The notes: a model not told the origin generated them from the letters alone. A stretch of DNA of 49,484 bases from Actinomycetota bacterium (GCA_026393475.1 JAPLAA010000062.1:1-49484); one strand, 5' to 3'; positions 40,548-49,484 are shown, counted from the first letter of the stretch. Program-made: numbers and translations.

Positions 40548-40627
40548 GACCGCATGCTATCCACGAACCTCTTCTCACTTTGCTATTGACAAGAGATGAA
40601 AGGCAGATGAAAACTATCGAAAGTGAG
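40548..40627. promoter_or_regulatory. Divergent GH36/DeoR promoter with candidate DeoR sites
   Basis: This unusually AT-rich stretch separates the divergent genes. Inverted arms CTCACTTT (40574-40581) and AAAGTGAG (40620-40627) are 38 bases apart. Inside are 11-bp-spaced direct repeats of GATGAAA (40595, 40606), and TTGACA (40586-40591) can act as a -35. TAGCAT on the minus strand (40554-40559) is the GH36 -10. DeoR-type repressors often use repeated sites of this kind. Confidence 0.6.
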
Positions 40628-41489
40628 TGAAATCGTCCACCTCCCTTCCTCCGGGTCGACCGCCGTCGCGACCGCCCGAGCGGACGGCTTCACGGCTGAC
40701 GATCAACGGGACAACCTCCCCGCCGAGGTGCGTCAACAGCTCACCCATCAGCTCCTCGAGCAGAAGGGCTTCGTCCGGGTCCGCGAGCTGTCCGAGCGGT
40801 TCGGTGTCAGCACCGTCACCGCCCGCAACGACCTCCAGGTCCTCGAGGAGCGCCGGCTCGCCCATCGGGTGCACGGCGGCGCGATGCCCCTCAACGTGGC
40901 CCGCGGCGAGCGTCCCTTCGAGGAGGTCGCCACCCAGCACGCGGCACAGAAGGCGGCCATCGCCCGCACCGCCGCCGCGCTCGTGTCGAGCGGCGAGTCG
41001 ATCCTCGTCGACGTCGGCACCACCACTGCGGCGATGGCCCACGAGCTCGTCGCCCGCACAGACCTCACCGATCTCACCGTCATCACCAACGGCATCAAGA
41101 TCGCCCTCGACCTCGAAGCCGCGTACCCGCGCTTCTCCATCGTGGTCACCGGCGGCACGCTGCGCCCCAAGCAGCACTCGCTGGTCGATCCGCTGGCCGC
41201 CGTCATGTTGCAGACCCTGAACGTCGACACCGTGTTCCTCGGCTGCAACGGCCTCGACGCCGACGCCGGCGTCAGCAACATCAACCTGCCGGAAGCCGCG
41301 ATCAAGCGCACGATGATCGCCGCGGCCGGCCGCTGCATCGTCCTCGCCGACAGCACCAAGCTCGGCGTGCGGGCGCTCGCCCAGGTGTGCGGCATCGACG
41401 AGATCGACGTCGTCGTCACCGACAGCGGCGCCGACGAGGAACACCTCACCGCACTTCGCTCACACGGGGTCGACGTCATCGTCGCCTGA
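40623..41489 (+). CDS. DeoR/GlpR-family sugar-responsive repressor
   Basis: A 288-residue regulator. The N-terminal winged HTH (about 38-95) has KGFVRVRELSERFGVSTVTA, RNDLQVLEERRLAHRVHGGA. The sensor domain has the sugar-phosphate loops VDVGTTTAAMAHEL and ITNGIKIAL, then TGGTLRPKQHSLVDPLA and VLADSTKLG. DeoR proteins usually release DNA on binding a phosphorylated sugar; here a galactose or tagatose phosphate would fit the neighbourhood (inference). The GTG at 40623 lies inside the second inverted-repeat arm, so self-control is likely. Confidence 0.94.
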   Translation: MSEIVHLPSSGSTAVATARADGFTADDQRDNLPAEVRQQLTHQLLEQKGFVRVRELSERFGVSTVTARNDLQVLEERRLAHRVHGGAMPLNVARGERPFEEVATQHAAQKAAIARTAAALVSSGESILVDVGTTTAAMAHELVARTDLTDLTVITNGIKIALDLEAAYPRFSIVVTGGTLRPKQHSLVDPLAAVMLQTLNVDTVFLGCNGLDADAGVSNINLPEAAIKRTMIAAAGRCIVLADSTKLGVRALAQVCGIDEIDVVVTDSGADEEHLTALRSHGVDVIVA

Positions 41490-41747
41490 CGCGACGACGA
41501 CACCACCGACTCGGTTCCACCTACCAGCACACAATCGAACACGTCGAACACGGTGCCGAGGGGGCGCCGTCACGACAGAGGGGTCGTCGACGATCCGCCC
41601 AGAACCGCCCGAGATCCAAGAGGGGGAACTCGGCGGACGGCGACGTGACAGATCGTCCGGGCACCGCCCGGCCGGACCGGCTCGCATCCAGCGAGCGGGG
41701 GAGAAACGGTTGCGACGATGCAACCACGACACATGGAGGAGCACCCA
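41490..41747 (+). promoter_or_regulatory. Structured leader of the sugar transporter operon
   Basis: A 258-base gap before the binding-protein gene, with no ORF that looks coding. Three perfect hairpins stand in a row: CCGGGC-acc-GCCCGG (41657-41671), GCTCGC-atcca-GCGAGC (41680-41696) and GGTTGC-gacgat-GCAACC (41708-41725). The last ends 9 bases before the GGAGG ribosome site. It could be a palindromic operator or a leader affecting translation or mRNA stability. I see no riboswitch family I can name. Confidence 0.55.
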
Positions 41748-43136
41748 GTGCACACACGCAGATGGGCAGGCGCGGTCATCGCGCTCACGCTGATCGCGGC
41801 CGCGTGCGGCGACGACGAGGGGTCGTCGGACGCAACGACCGCACCCGAGGGCACCACGGCCCCCGAGGCGACCACCGCCCCCGAGGGCACCACCGCCGCG
41901 ACCGAGGGCGAGGCCGAGAGCGATGGCATCACCATCCGCTGGCGGACCCGTCCCGACAACGATGCAGAGGCAGCCGTGTACGCCTCCATCGGTGACGGCA
42001 TCGACGAGGCCAACGGCGACGCGTTCTCGCTGTCGTACGAGCCCGGCAGCAACGAGGGTTCGCCCTACCAGGACCAGCTCGTCACCGAGATCGGCAACGG
42101 CACGGCCCCCGACGTGTTCTGGATCCCGGGCACCGACATCGCCCGCTTCCAGAGCGAGGGCCTGATCCTCGACCTCGCGCCGCTCGCGTCGGCCGAGGGC
42201 TTCGACTCGTCGGAGTTCTACCCGGAGCCGATGTACCACCTCACCTACGACCCGGAGGCCGGCGCCCCCGGCGACAAGCTGTGGGGCCTGCCCCGCGACG
42301 TGTCGACGTTCGCGCTGTACCTGAACAACGACCTCATCGCCGAGGCCGGCGCCGACGATCCCCGTGCACTCGCCGAAGCCGGTGAGTGGGACTGGGAGGC
42401 TTTCGCCGACGTCATCACCAAGGTGACCGCCCTCGGTGGCGAGAACAAGGGCTTCGCGATGAACTCCTGGTGGGCCAACTACGGCGTGTTCATGAACGCG
42501 GCCGGCGGTGGCTTCTTCAACGAGGACCGCACCGCGTGCGCACTCGACACCCCGGAGTCGATCGCCGGTCTCGAGCAGATCAAGGCGATCTACGACGGTG
42601 GCCTCGCGGTGCCGTTCGGTGAGGACGGCGAGCCCGCATGGAAGGCCGGCACCGTCGGCGCCTTCATCAACGGCCGCTGGGCAACCCCCGGCGCCCGCGC
42701 CGATGTCGGCTTCAACTGGGATGTCGTCGAGCTGCCGAAGGGCCCGTCGGGCTCGCAGGGCAACTGGCTGTTCTGGGGCGCCTACGTGGTGAACGCGAAC
42801 ACCGAGCACCCGGAAGAGGCGTGGGAGCTCGTCAAGGCGCTCACGACCGCCGACACCCAGGCACAGATCAGCGAGCTCGGCGCCAACATCCCGAGCCGCA
42901 AGAGCGACGCCGCCATCGATGCGTTCCTCGGCTTCACCCCGCCGGAGAACAACCAGGCGTTCATCAACGGCCTCGCCGACTCCCCGACCGCCGAAGGCCC
43001 GCTGTGGGCCGGCAGCTGGCCGAAGTACGACGAGCTGATGAACGGCGCGGTCACCGCCGTCATCAACGGTGAGCGCACCATCGAGGACTTCCAGGCGAAG
43101 ATCTGCAGCGAGACCGCAGAGGCGTTCAACAGCTGA
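41748..43136 (+). CDS. Sugar ABC transporter substrate-binding lipoprotein (family 1)
   Basis: A 462-residue solute-binding protein. The signal VIALTLIAAAC ends in a lipobox, followed by a Thr/Glu/Ala-rich linker of TTAPEG repeats. The family-1 fold has TEIGNGTAPDVFWIPGTDIA, LWGLPRDVSTFALYLNNDLI, MNSWWANYGVFMNAAGGGFF and the C-terminal SWPKYDELMNGAVTAV. GTG 41748 has GGAGG 8 bases upstream; an ATG at 41733 is less likely because it sits on the ribosome site. It captures an oligosaccharide, by context an alpha-galactoside, for the two permeases downstream. Confidence 0.95.
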   Translation: MHTRRWAGAVIALTLIAAACGDDEGSSDATTAPEGTTAPEATTAPEGTTAATEGEAESDGITIRWRTRPDNDAEAAVYASIGDGIDEANGDAFSLSYEPGSNEGSPYQDQLVTEIGNGTAPDVFWIPGTDIARFQSEGLILDLAPLASAEGFDSSEFYPEPMYHLTYDPEAGAPGDKLWGLPRDVSTFALYLNNDLIAEAGADDPRALAEAGEWDWEAFADVITKVTALGGENKGFAMNSWWANYGVFMNAAGGGFFNEDRTACALDTPESIAGLEQIKAIYDGGLAVPFGEDGEPAWKAGTVGAFINGRWATPGARADVGFNWDVVELPKGPSGSQGNWLFWGAYVVNANTEHPEEAWELVKALTTADTQAQISELGANIPSRKSDAAIDAFLGFTPPENNQAFINGLADSPTAEGPLWAGSWPKYDELMNGAVTAVINGERTIEDFQAKICSETAEAFNS

Positions 43137-43143
43137 TCCGGCT

Positions 43144-43168
43144 GGGTCCAGCTCGATGAGCTGGACCC
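43144..43168 (+). terminator. Strong hairpin after the binding-protein gene
   Basis: GGGTCCAGCTC (43144-43154) and GAGCTGGACCC (43158-43168) form an 11-bp perfect stem with a 3-base loop, 7 bases after the stop. It may terminate part of the transcript or protect the binding-protein mRNA from 3' decay, giving more binding protein than permease. Confidence 0.75.
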
Positions 43169-43227
43169 CCATGGATCCAGTTGGACGATCGGCCGCACGT
43201 CGGCCGATCGAGCACTCCGGGCCGACC

Positions 43228-43259
43228 CGGTGACCGCACGACACGACGTGCGGTCGCCG
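43228..43259 (+). other. Second intercistronic hairpin
   Basis: GACCGCAC (43232-43239) pairs with GTGCGGTC (43248-43255) over an 8-base loop, extended by CGG/CCG (43228-43230, 43257-43259) past one mismatch. Confidence 0.6.
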
Positions 43260-43275
43260 GGGAACGCTCGAACGT

Positions 43276-43318
43276 GAACCGATGTCGGGGCCGAGTGCGC
43301 TCGGCCCCGACCCGGTTC
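43276..43318 (+). other. Third intercistronic hairpin
   Basis: TCGGGGCCGA (43285-43294) pairs perfectly with TCGGCCCCGA (43301-43310) over GTGCGC. An outer GAACC/GGTTC pair (43276-43280, 43314-43318) extends it. A plain AT-richer stretch and the GGGGGA ribosome site of the permease follow. Confidence 0.7.
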
Positions 43319-43384
43319 CGGAACTGTCACACTTCGAGCACTTCTTCAAGCGCTCTTCAAGTCATTCGAATCAGGGGGGAACAC

Positions 43385-45073
43385 GTGGGGTTGCGAGACC
43401 GAGGTCCGCGCACGCCACGGGTGGCGGTCGACACCGGCGTCCAGCTGGTGGCGGCATGGCACCTCGTGGGCGTCGCCGCCGGCATCGTCAGCATGCTGCT
43501 CGCGAGCCGCAGCGGTGACGACGCCCTGCCGGCCGTCATCAAGCTGTTCGTGCAGGTGTTCAGCATCGCCGTCACGGTGGCCCACCTGGCCGCGGCCTAC
43601 GGCACGTTCCGCCGGATGCGCCGGGCGCGCACCGTGTCGCTGGTGACCAACTACCTCCTCTTCGTCGTGTCGGGATCTGCGCTGCTGCACCAGCTCGGCG
43701 CGTTCACCGGCATCGGCAAGTTCGGCACCGGTCTCAACAAGGCCTTCCTGCCGTTCATGGTGATCGTCGTCGGTCTGCTGTGGGTGCTCGTCGCCGGCCA
43801 ACTGCTGGCGAAGAAGCCGCTCGCCGCCGGACCGAACGGCCTGCGCCGCGCGGGCTGGGGCCTCGTCGCCCTCGCCTCCGTGTGGTTCGTGATCGCCGCC
43901 GATCCGAGCGGCATGCTCTCGATGATCGGCGACCGCATCACCCAGCCGCTCACCCTCGGCACCCTCGCGGTCGCGCTGTGCTCCGGGGCCGCCACCCGCT
44001 TCATGTGGCAACGGCGGGTCGCGGTCCACTTCGGCACCTCTGCCTCCGAGGAGCAGACCCTCAGCGGTCTCGCCTTCCTCTCGCCGAACCTCATCGGCTT
44101 CTCGTTCTTCTTCGCCGGCCCGCTGCTGTTCTCGCTCGTCGTCAGCTTCTTCGAGTGGAAGACCACCGGCACCGGCCGCTCGTTCGTCGGCATCGACAAC
44201 TACGTGCGAGCCCTGTCGCTCGACCTCTCGAGCTCCGATGTGGCCAACGCCGGCAACGAGGTGCTCAAGCCCGGCTACCAGGTGCTGATGCACCTCGACT
44301 GGTTCGGCCAGAACTGGGTGCTCGGCGCTCGCGACGTCGAGTTCTGGATCTCGCTGCGCAACATCACCATCTTCCTCGTCCTGGCGGTGCCCGCCTCGGT
44401 GCTCCCGGCGCTCGTGCTGTCGAGCATCCTCGCCTCGCGGCTGCCGGGCATGAAGGTGTTCCGGGCGATCTACTTCATCCCGTCGGTCGCCGGCGTCATC
44501 GGTGTCGCGATCATCTGGGGACAGCTGTTCCAGTCGACGGTCGGCTGGATCAACTACCTCATCCTGCGCGCCGGCGAGATCCTCCCCTTCGTCGACCCGC
44601 CGGCCGAGGGCCACCCCTGGCTCTCCAGCAACTCGACGGCGCTGCTGTCGATGGTGGTGGTGTTCGCCTGGATGAACTTCGGCTTCAACACCGTGCTCTA
44701 CCTCGCCGGCCACCAGAGCATCCCGAAAGAGCTCTACGAGGCGGCCGACATCGATGGTGCCAACGTGTGGCAGGTGTTCCGCCGCATCACCGTCCCCCAG
44801 CTCCGCAACACCACCTTCTACGTCCTCATCACCACGTCGATCCTCGCGCTGCAGCTGTTCGACATCGTGTGGATCCTGTCGACGCCCGAGCCGGGCGGCC
44901 CGAACAACGCCACCACCACCCCGGTGCTCGCGCTGTACGAGGAGGCCTTCCAGGGCAACGACCAGGGCTACGCCTCGGCGCTGGCGTGGGTGTTGTTCCT
45001 GATCATCTTCGGGTTCACCTTCGCCCAGTTCCGTCAACAGAAGGACGGCGCGACGTCGGGAGGCGTGTCGTGA
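43385..45073 (+). CDS. Sugar ABC permease, MalF-type, with long N-terminal membrane extension
   Basis: A 562-residue permease. The usual MalF/UgpA-type unit occupies about residues 220-560: LSPNLIGFSFFFAGPLLFSL (helix 1), LRNITIFLVLAVPASVLPAL, and the ATPase-docking EAA loop KELYEAADIDGANVWQVFRR. Ahead of it are about 220 residues with five or more helices (VQLVAAWHLVGVAAGIVSML, IKLFVQVFSIAVTVAHLAAA, VTNYLLFVVSGSALL and others), absent from ordinary permeases. GTG 43385 has GGGGGA upstream; the open frame to 43181 overlaps hairpins. The stop overlaps the 28-codon ORF by GTGA. Confidence 0.92.
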   Translation: MGLRDRGPRTPRVAVDTGVQLVAAWHLVGVAAGIVSMLLASRSGDDALPAVIKLFVQVFSIAVTVAHLAAAYGTFRRMRRARTVSLVTNYLLFVVSGSALLHQLGAFTGIGKFGTGLNKAFLPFMVIVVGLLWVLVAGQLLAKKPLAAGPNGLRRAGWGLVALASVWFVIAADPSGMLSMIGDRITQPLTLGTLAVALCSGAATRFMWQRRVAVHFGTSASEEQTLSGLAFLSPNLIGFSFFFAGPLLFSLVVSFFEWKTTGTGRSFVGIDNYVRALSLDLSSSDVANAGNEVLKPGYQVLMHLDWFGQNWVLGARDVEFWISLRNITIFLVLAVPASVLPALVLSSILASRLPGMKVFRAIYFIPSVAGVIGVAIIWGQLFQSTVGWINYLILRAGEILPFVDPPAEGHPWLSSNSTALLSMVVVFAWMNFGFNTVLYLAGHQSIPKELYEAADIDGANVWQVFRRITVPQLRNTTFYVLITTSILALQLFDIVWILSTPEPGGPNNATTTPVLALYEEAFQGNDQGYASALAWVLFLIIFGFTFAQFRQQKDGATSGGVS

Positions 45074-45156
45074 GCCGGATCCTGCCGCAGAACGTGCCGA
45101 CGGTGCAGAACGTCCCGACCGTCCCGACCGCATCGATCAAGGGAGCGACGTCATGA
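45070..45156 (+). CDS. 28-codon ORF linking the two permease genes
   Basis: GTG 45070 overlaps the permease-1 stop (GTGA), and the TGA at 45154-45156 overlaps the permease-2 ATG at 45153 (ATGA). The product would be 28 residues with NVPTVQNVPTVPT repetition and no hydrophobic segment. It contains the AAGGGAG ribosome site of permease 2. It may be a real small protein, or a coupling device that lets ribosomes finish one gene and reach the next. Codon content cannot decide at this length. Confidence 0.45.
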   Translation: MSRILPQNVPTVQNVPTVPTASIKGATS

Positions 45157-46388
45157 GCGTGCGCCGCAAGGGCCCGAAGGCGACCGCGATCCGCATCATC
45201 ACCTATGTGCTGCTCGTCGTCGTGGCCGTGGTGGTCGTGTTCCCCTTCGCCGTGGCCGTCACCACGTCGTTCAAGCGCAACACCGACATCTTCACCTACC
45301 CGCCGTCGCTGATCCCGAAGAAGGATTCGACGATCCCGGCCGCCGACGTCGGCCTCGACGGTGACCCGGTCCCCGTGTTCACGTTCCCCGCGCGCGACGA
45401 CCGCCCGGGTCGGTGGGCCCTCGTCGACGCCGACGCGTCGCTCGCGGAGTTCCGTCCGCTCGACGACCTCGAACGCGTGATCGTGCTCGACGTGAAGGCC
45501 GGCGAGAAGACCGGCGCGACGGTCACGATCGACGGCGAGGAGGAGGACGTCTTCCTCGTCGACGACGGTGGCACCCAGGTCGAGGCCTACCGCTCACGCC
45601 TCACGTCGGGCGGCCTGTTCGTGTCGGTCGACGACCCGTCCACGTCGGTGCTCGACCTGGTCAACTTCGCGACGCCGGCCCGCGAGTTCGGGCCCCGCTT
45701 CGCGAACTTCACCGAAGTGCTCGCGGAGAAGGACCCGGAGACCAACGGCAAGGGCGTCGGCCGGTCGCTCACCAACACCGTGCTCGTCACGATCCTCGTG
45801 GTGCTCGGTCAGATCATCACGTCGATCCTCGGCGGCTACGCCTTCGCCCGTGTGCAGTTCAAGGGCAGGTCGACGATCTTCCTCGTGTACCTCGGGTCGG
45901 TGATGATCCCGTTCGTCGTGCTCATCATCCCGCTGTTCCAGCTGATGCTGCAGGTGAACTGGCGCGACAACCTCGTCGCACTGATCATCCCCTTCGCGTT
46001 CACCGCGTACGGCACGTTCCTCATGCGCCAGTTCTTCCTCGGCATCCCCGCGGAGATCGAAGAGGCCGCCCTCCTCGACGGTGCGTCGCGGTCGACCATC
46101 CTCTGGAAGGTGATGGTGCCGCTGGCCCGACCGGCCATCGCGACGCTCGCCACGTTCGGCTTCCTCTACGCCTGGAACTCGTTCTTCTGGCCGCTCGTCA
46201 TCATCAACTCGGGCAACCCCGACAACGCCGTGCTGTCGCTCACACTGAGCACGCTCGGCGGACGGTCGAGCACCGACACGAACCTGGTGTTCGCCGGCAC
46301 GGTGCTGGCGATGACACCACCCATCCTCGTGTTCCTCTTCGCACAGCGATACTTCGTCGAGAACTCCGCCTCCAGCGGACTCAAGTGA
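45153..46388 (+). CDS. Sugar ABC permease, MalG-type, with extracytoplasmic insertion
   Basis: A 411-residue permease. After helix 1 ([20 protein letters not shown], ending [17 protein letters not shown]) comes an insertion of about 150 residues (roughly 50-200) with a beta-rich look ([40 protein letters not shown]). The standard unit follows: [34 protein letters not shown], the EAA loop [20 protein letters not shown] and [15 protein letters not shown]. In normal MalG-type permeases the two parts are separated by only some 30-40 residues, so the insertion is unusual and might dock the binding protein. Confidence 0.93.
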   Translation: MSVRRKGPKATAIRIITYVLLVVVAVVVVFPFAVAVTTSFKRNTDIFTYPPSLIPKKDSTIPAADVGLDGDPVPVFTFPARDDRPGRWALVDADASLAEFRPLDDLERVIVLDVKAGEKTGATVTIDGEEEDVFLVDDGGTQVEAYRSRLTSGGLFVSVDDPSTSVLDLVNFATPAREFGPRFANFTEVLAEKDPETNGKGVGRSLTNTVLVTILVVLGQIITSILGGYAFARVQFKGRSTIFLVYLGSVMIPFVVLIIPLFQLMLQVNWRDNLVALIIPFAFTAYGTFLMRQFFLGIPAEIEEAALLDGASRSTILWKVMVPLARPAIATLATFGFLYAWNSFFWPLVIINSGNPDNAVLSLTLSTLGGRSSTDTNLVFAGTVLAMTPPILVFLFAQRYFVENSASSGLK

Positions 46389-46404
46389 TTCCGGGAGCCC
46401 ACCC

Positions 46405-47601
46405 ATGGCTGCAGTCACCTTCAACAACATCAGCAAGCGGTACAAGGACGGCCCCAAGGCGGTCGACGACCTCAACCTCGAGATCACCGACGGCGAGTTC
46501 ATGGTGCTCGTCGGCCCGTCGGGGTGTGGCAAGTCGACCGCGTTGCGGATGATCGCCGGCCTGGAGGAGATCTCCGACGGCGAGCTCCGCATCGGCGAGC
46601 GGGTCGTCAACGAGGTGCCACCGGGCGACCGTGACATCGCGATGGTGTTCCAGAACTACGCCCTCTACCCGCACATGACGGTGCGCCAGAACATCGGCTT
46701 CGCGCTCGAGGTCGCGAAGGTGCGCAAGGACGAGATCAACCGCCGCGTCGAGGACGCGGCGGAGATGCTCGGCCTCACCGAGTACCTCGACCGTCTCCCC
46801 AAGGCGCTCTCGGGCGGCCAGCGCCAGCGCGTCGCGATGGGCCGTGCGATCGTCCGGTCGCCGCAGGTGTTCCTGATGGACGAACCGCTGTCGAACCTCG
46901 ACGCCAAGCTGCGCGTGCAGATGCGTTCCGACATCATCCAGCTCCAGGCCCGGCTCGGCACCACGATGGTCTACGTCACCCACGACCAGGTCGAGGCGAT
47001 GACGATGGGACACCGCGTGGCGGTCATGCGCAAAGGCGTGCTCCAGCAGGTGGCACCGCCGCAGGAGCTGTACCTCCGTCCGGCCAACCTGTTCGTCGCC
47101 GCGTTCATCGGCAGCCCCGCCATGAACCTGATCACCGCCGACGTGACGATCGAAAAGGCGACCGGCGGCGATCAGCCAGACGATGTCTTCGTCAGCTTCG
47201 GCGGCCATCGTCTGCGCATCTCGCCCAAGGCGCTCGACCGCTATCCGGGCCTGCGCGAGCGCAACGGCACGAAGGTGATCTTCGGTCTGCGCCCCGAGCA
47301 CTTCGCGATGGAGGAGGACCTCGAGGTCGGCGACGACCAGATCCTCACCATCCGCTGCGATCTCGCCGAGGCGATGGGCGCCGAGGTGCACATCCACGCG
47401 GTGATCGACGTGCCGCCGCCCGCCGTCGACGGCGCCCCCATCGCCGCCGAGGACGATCCCGAGGCGCTCGTCGCCGGCACGAAGGTCATCGCCCGGGTGG
47501 ATGGCATCCACACGATCGCGATGGGCCAGGATGTCCGTCTGGCCGTGAAGACCCACCTGACGCACTTCTTCGATCCGGCATCGGGTGCACCCCTGCGCTG
47601 A
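46405..47601 (+). CDS. Sugar ABC transporter ATP-binding subunit, MsmK/UgpC-type
   Basis: A 398-residue ATPase. Walker A is GPSGCGKST (37-45), Q-loop [13 protein letters not shown], signature [14 protein letters not shown] (135-148), Walker B VFLMDEP (155-161) and H-loop His193 ([12 protein letters not shown]). The C-terminal TOBE region ([23 protein letters not shown]) is the regulatory domain of the MalK/UgpC group. It follows the second permease by 16 bases and completes the importer, so no outside ATPase is needed. Confidence 0.96.
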   Translation: MAAVTFNNISKRYKDGPKAVDDLNLEITDGEFMVLVGPSGCGKSTALRMIAGLEEISDGELRIGERVVNEVPPGDRDIAMVFQNYALYPHMTVRQNIGFALEVAKVRKDEINRRVEDAAEMLGLTEYLDRLPKALSGGQRQRVAMGRAIVRSPQVFLMDEPLSNLDAKLRVQMRSDIIQLQARLGTTMVYVTHDQVEAMTMGHRVAVMRKGVLQQVAPPQELYLRPANLFVAAFIGSPAMNLITADVTIEKATGGDQPDDVFVSFGGHRLRISPKALDRYPGLRERNGTKVIFGLRPEHFAMEEDLEVGDDQILTIRCDLAEAMGAEVHIHAVIDVPPPAVDGAPIAAEDDPEALVAGTKVIARVDGIHTIAMGQDVRLAVKTHLTHFFDPASGAPLR

Positions 47602-47649
47602 CCCGCACGAGTCCCGCTCTCCTCCCCCCATCGATCCTTCACCGACCCC

Positions 47650-47682
47650 CATCCGATCACCATCCGATCACCATCCGATCAA
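47650..47682. repeat. Three 11-bp tandem repeats upstream of galT
   Basis: CATCCGATCAC at 47650 and 47661 is followed by CATCCGATCAA at 47672. They end 13 bases before the galT ATG, in the 94-base gap after the ATPase gene. No ribosome site of usual strength is seen between them and the ATG. Confidence 0.8.
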
Positions 47683-47695
47683 CGCCCCCGCCTCC

Positions 47696-48598
<903 letters not shown>

Positions 48599-48602
48599 CC
48601 CC

Positions 48603-48617
48603 TCCGCGTCCCGCGGA
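48603..48617. terminator. Hairpin between galT and enoyl-CoA hydratase
   Basis: TCCGCG (48603-48608) and CGCGGA (48612-48617) pair perfectly over a 3-base loop in the 19-base convergent gap. A bidirectional terminator is likely. Confidence 0.6.
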
Positions 48618-49424
48618 TCAGCCGAGGGGTTGGAACGACGGCGGGCGCTTCTGCAGGAAGCTGGCCACGCCCTCTTTGAAGTCGGGGCGACGCAACGACG
48701 CCTTCATCAGTTCGATCGCGTCCTCGCTCGCGGCGGCGACGCCGCGGGTCTGGTCGGCGTACACCTGCTGCTTCATGATCGACATCGACGTGGGCGACGC
48801 GTTCACGGCGAGGTCGGCCGCGTACTCGAGCGTGCGGTCGAGCAGGTGCTCGGCGGGTACCACCTCGTTCACCAGGCCCATGGCGGCGGCCTCCTCGGCG
48901 AGGAACACCCGACCGGAGAACAGCAGGTCCATCGAGCGTGCCGTACCGATGAGGCGCGGCATGATCCACGACATGCCGTACTCGGCGATGAGTCCGCGGC
49001 GCGAGAACGCCGTCGTGAACTTGGCTCCGGCGGCGGCGAAGCGGATGTCGCACATGAGCGCCTGCACCATGCCGATGCCGGCGCACGCGCCGTTGACGGC
49101 GGCGATGACCGGCTTGGGCACCGTGGTCGTGTAGTGCTGCGGACGCCCGCCGGCGGCGCTCTCGGCGCCACCGGATCCGGCGGTCGCCCCGATCCCCTGG
49201 AGCGTCTCCATGTCGGCGCCGGCGCAGAAGCCCTTGCCGGCGCCGGTGACGACGATGACCTTCACCTCGGGGTCGGCCGCCGCCTGGTCGAGCAGTTCGA
49301 AGTACCGCGCCGCGAGCTCGCCGTTCCAGGCGTTGAGTCGCTCGGGACGGTTGAGGGTGAGCAGGGCGATGCCCGGCTCACGCCGTTCGTAGAGGACGGG
49401 GTCAGGATTCGTCGAGTCGCTCAT
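48618..49424 (-). CDS. Enoyl-CoA hydratase/isomerase family protein
   Basis: A 268-residue crotonase-fold enzyme: LLTLNRPERLNAWNGELAAR, VIVVTGAGKGFCAGADMETL (oxyanion hole 1), PKPVIAAVNGACAGIGMVQA (oxyanion hole 2), AAGAKFTTAFSRRGLIAEYG and the late LVNEVVPAEHLLDRTLEYA. A Glu in GLIAEYGMSW lies where catalytic hydratases have one of their glutamates. The exact substrate cannot be told. ATG 49424 has TACGTT 7 bases upstream on its strand (49432-49437); a TTG at 49433 is a poorer start. Convergent with galT. Confidence 0.93.
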   Translation of the reverse strand: MSDSTNPDPVLYERREPGIALLTLNRPERLNAWNGELAARYFELLDQAAADPEVKVIVVTGAGKGFCAGADMETLQGIGATAGSGGAESAAGGRPQHYTTTVPKPVIAAVNGACAGIGMVQALMCDIRFAAAGAKFTTAFSRRGLIAEYGMSWIMPRLIGTARSMDLLFSGRVFLAEEAAAMGLVNEVVPAEHLLDRTLEYAADLAVNASPTSMSIMKQQVYADQTRGVAAASEDAIELMKASLRRPDFKEGVASFLQKRPPSFQPLG

Positions 49425-49484
49425 CCGCGGCAACGTAGCCGTGCTCGTCGCCGCGCTCCGAGACGGACGCGGTGCGGCGCGGCG
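49425..49484. promoter_or_regulatory. Upstream region of the hydratase gene, to window end
   Basis: Holds the TACGTT -10-like box. No further gene can be supported in the last 47 bases. Confidence 0.5.

Noticed and set aside
43181..43384. N-terminal extension of the first sugar permease to 43181
   Set aside because: It would translate through two strong hairpins; GTG 43385 has a GGGGGA ribosome site directly before it.

Overview
The window is very GC-rich double-stranded bacterial DNA, densely coded, with many GTG starts and 1-10 base gene overlaps. Inositol-phosphate synthase, an Eis-type acetyltransferase, GatCAB and a recurring leaderless-promoter pattern point to an actinobacterium. An Acidimicrobiia (Ilumatobacter-like) origin is my best guess, but that is inference. 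I see no rRNA, tRNA, CRISPR array, integrase or transposase. No gene-free stretch exceeds 300 bases; the longest are 41490-41747, 43137-43384, 30204-30445, 14232-14459 and 26815-27024, and each is described.

Layout. 1-4.4 kb: a truncated exported protein, inositol-3-phosphate synthase, a threonine dehydratase-like enzyme overlapping 5-formyltetrahydrofolate cyclo-ligase, a flavin reductase and a DUF3054 membrane protein. 4.4-6.5 kb: a 69-residue peptide built of 16-residue EGH repeats, divergent from a GAF-subtilisin protease followed by a small cyclic-nucleotide-binding protein. This is my best candidate for an undescribed module. 6.6-15.1 kb: a lipoprotein and CHASE2 nucleotide cyclase pair, two paralogous Crp-type regulators, and between them a peptide ABC importer without ATPases. 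15.1-22.8 kb: IlvD, a second PLP dehydratase, an MFS exporter with an Eis-like acetyltransferase, a PhyH oxygenase and an M20 carbamoylase/amidohydrolase.

22.9-28.4 kb: a polyphosphate-type locus. A CotH-like lipoprotein and an OmpR/histidine-kinase pair face a divergent DUF4956 + VTC-domain pair, and the shared promoter region carries two inverted copies of an 11-bp-spaced tandem operator. 28.6-31.3 kb: small genes in overlapping pairs, including an excisionase-type HTH protein, a likely toxin-antitoxin operon with a palindrome over its -35 box, and an ArsR/SRPBCC pair with a perfect operator across the start codon. 31.3-37.2 kb: a membrane patatin protein followed by gatCAB, all overlapping.

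37.3-49.4 kb: a PhyH oxygenase with an exact 39-bp in-frame duplication over its presumed iron ligand, then an alpha-galactoside utilisation locus: GH36 alpha-galactosidase, divergent DeoR regulator, a complete sugar ABC importer (binding protein, two unusual permeases joined by a 28-codon ORF, MsmK-type ATPase) and galactose-1-phosphate uridylyltransferase. The importer would bring in alpha-galactosides, GH36 would release galactose, and GalT would act in the Leloir pathway; no galactokinase or epimerase is visible. A convergent enoyl-CoA hydratase closes the window.
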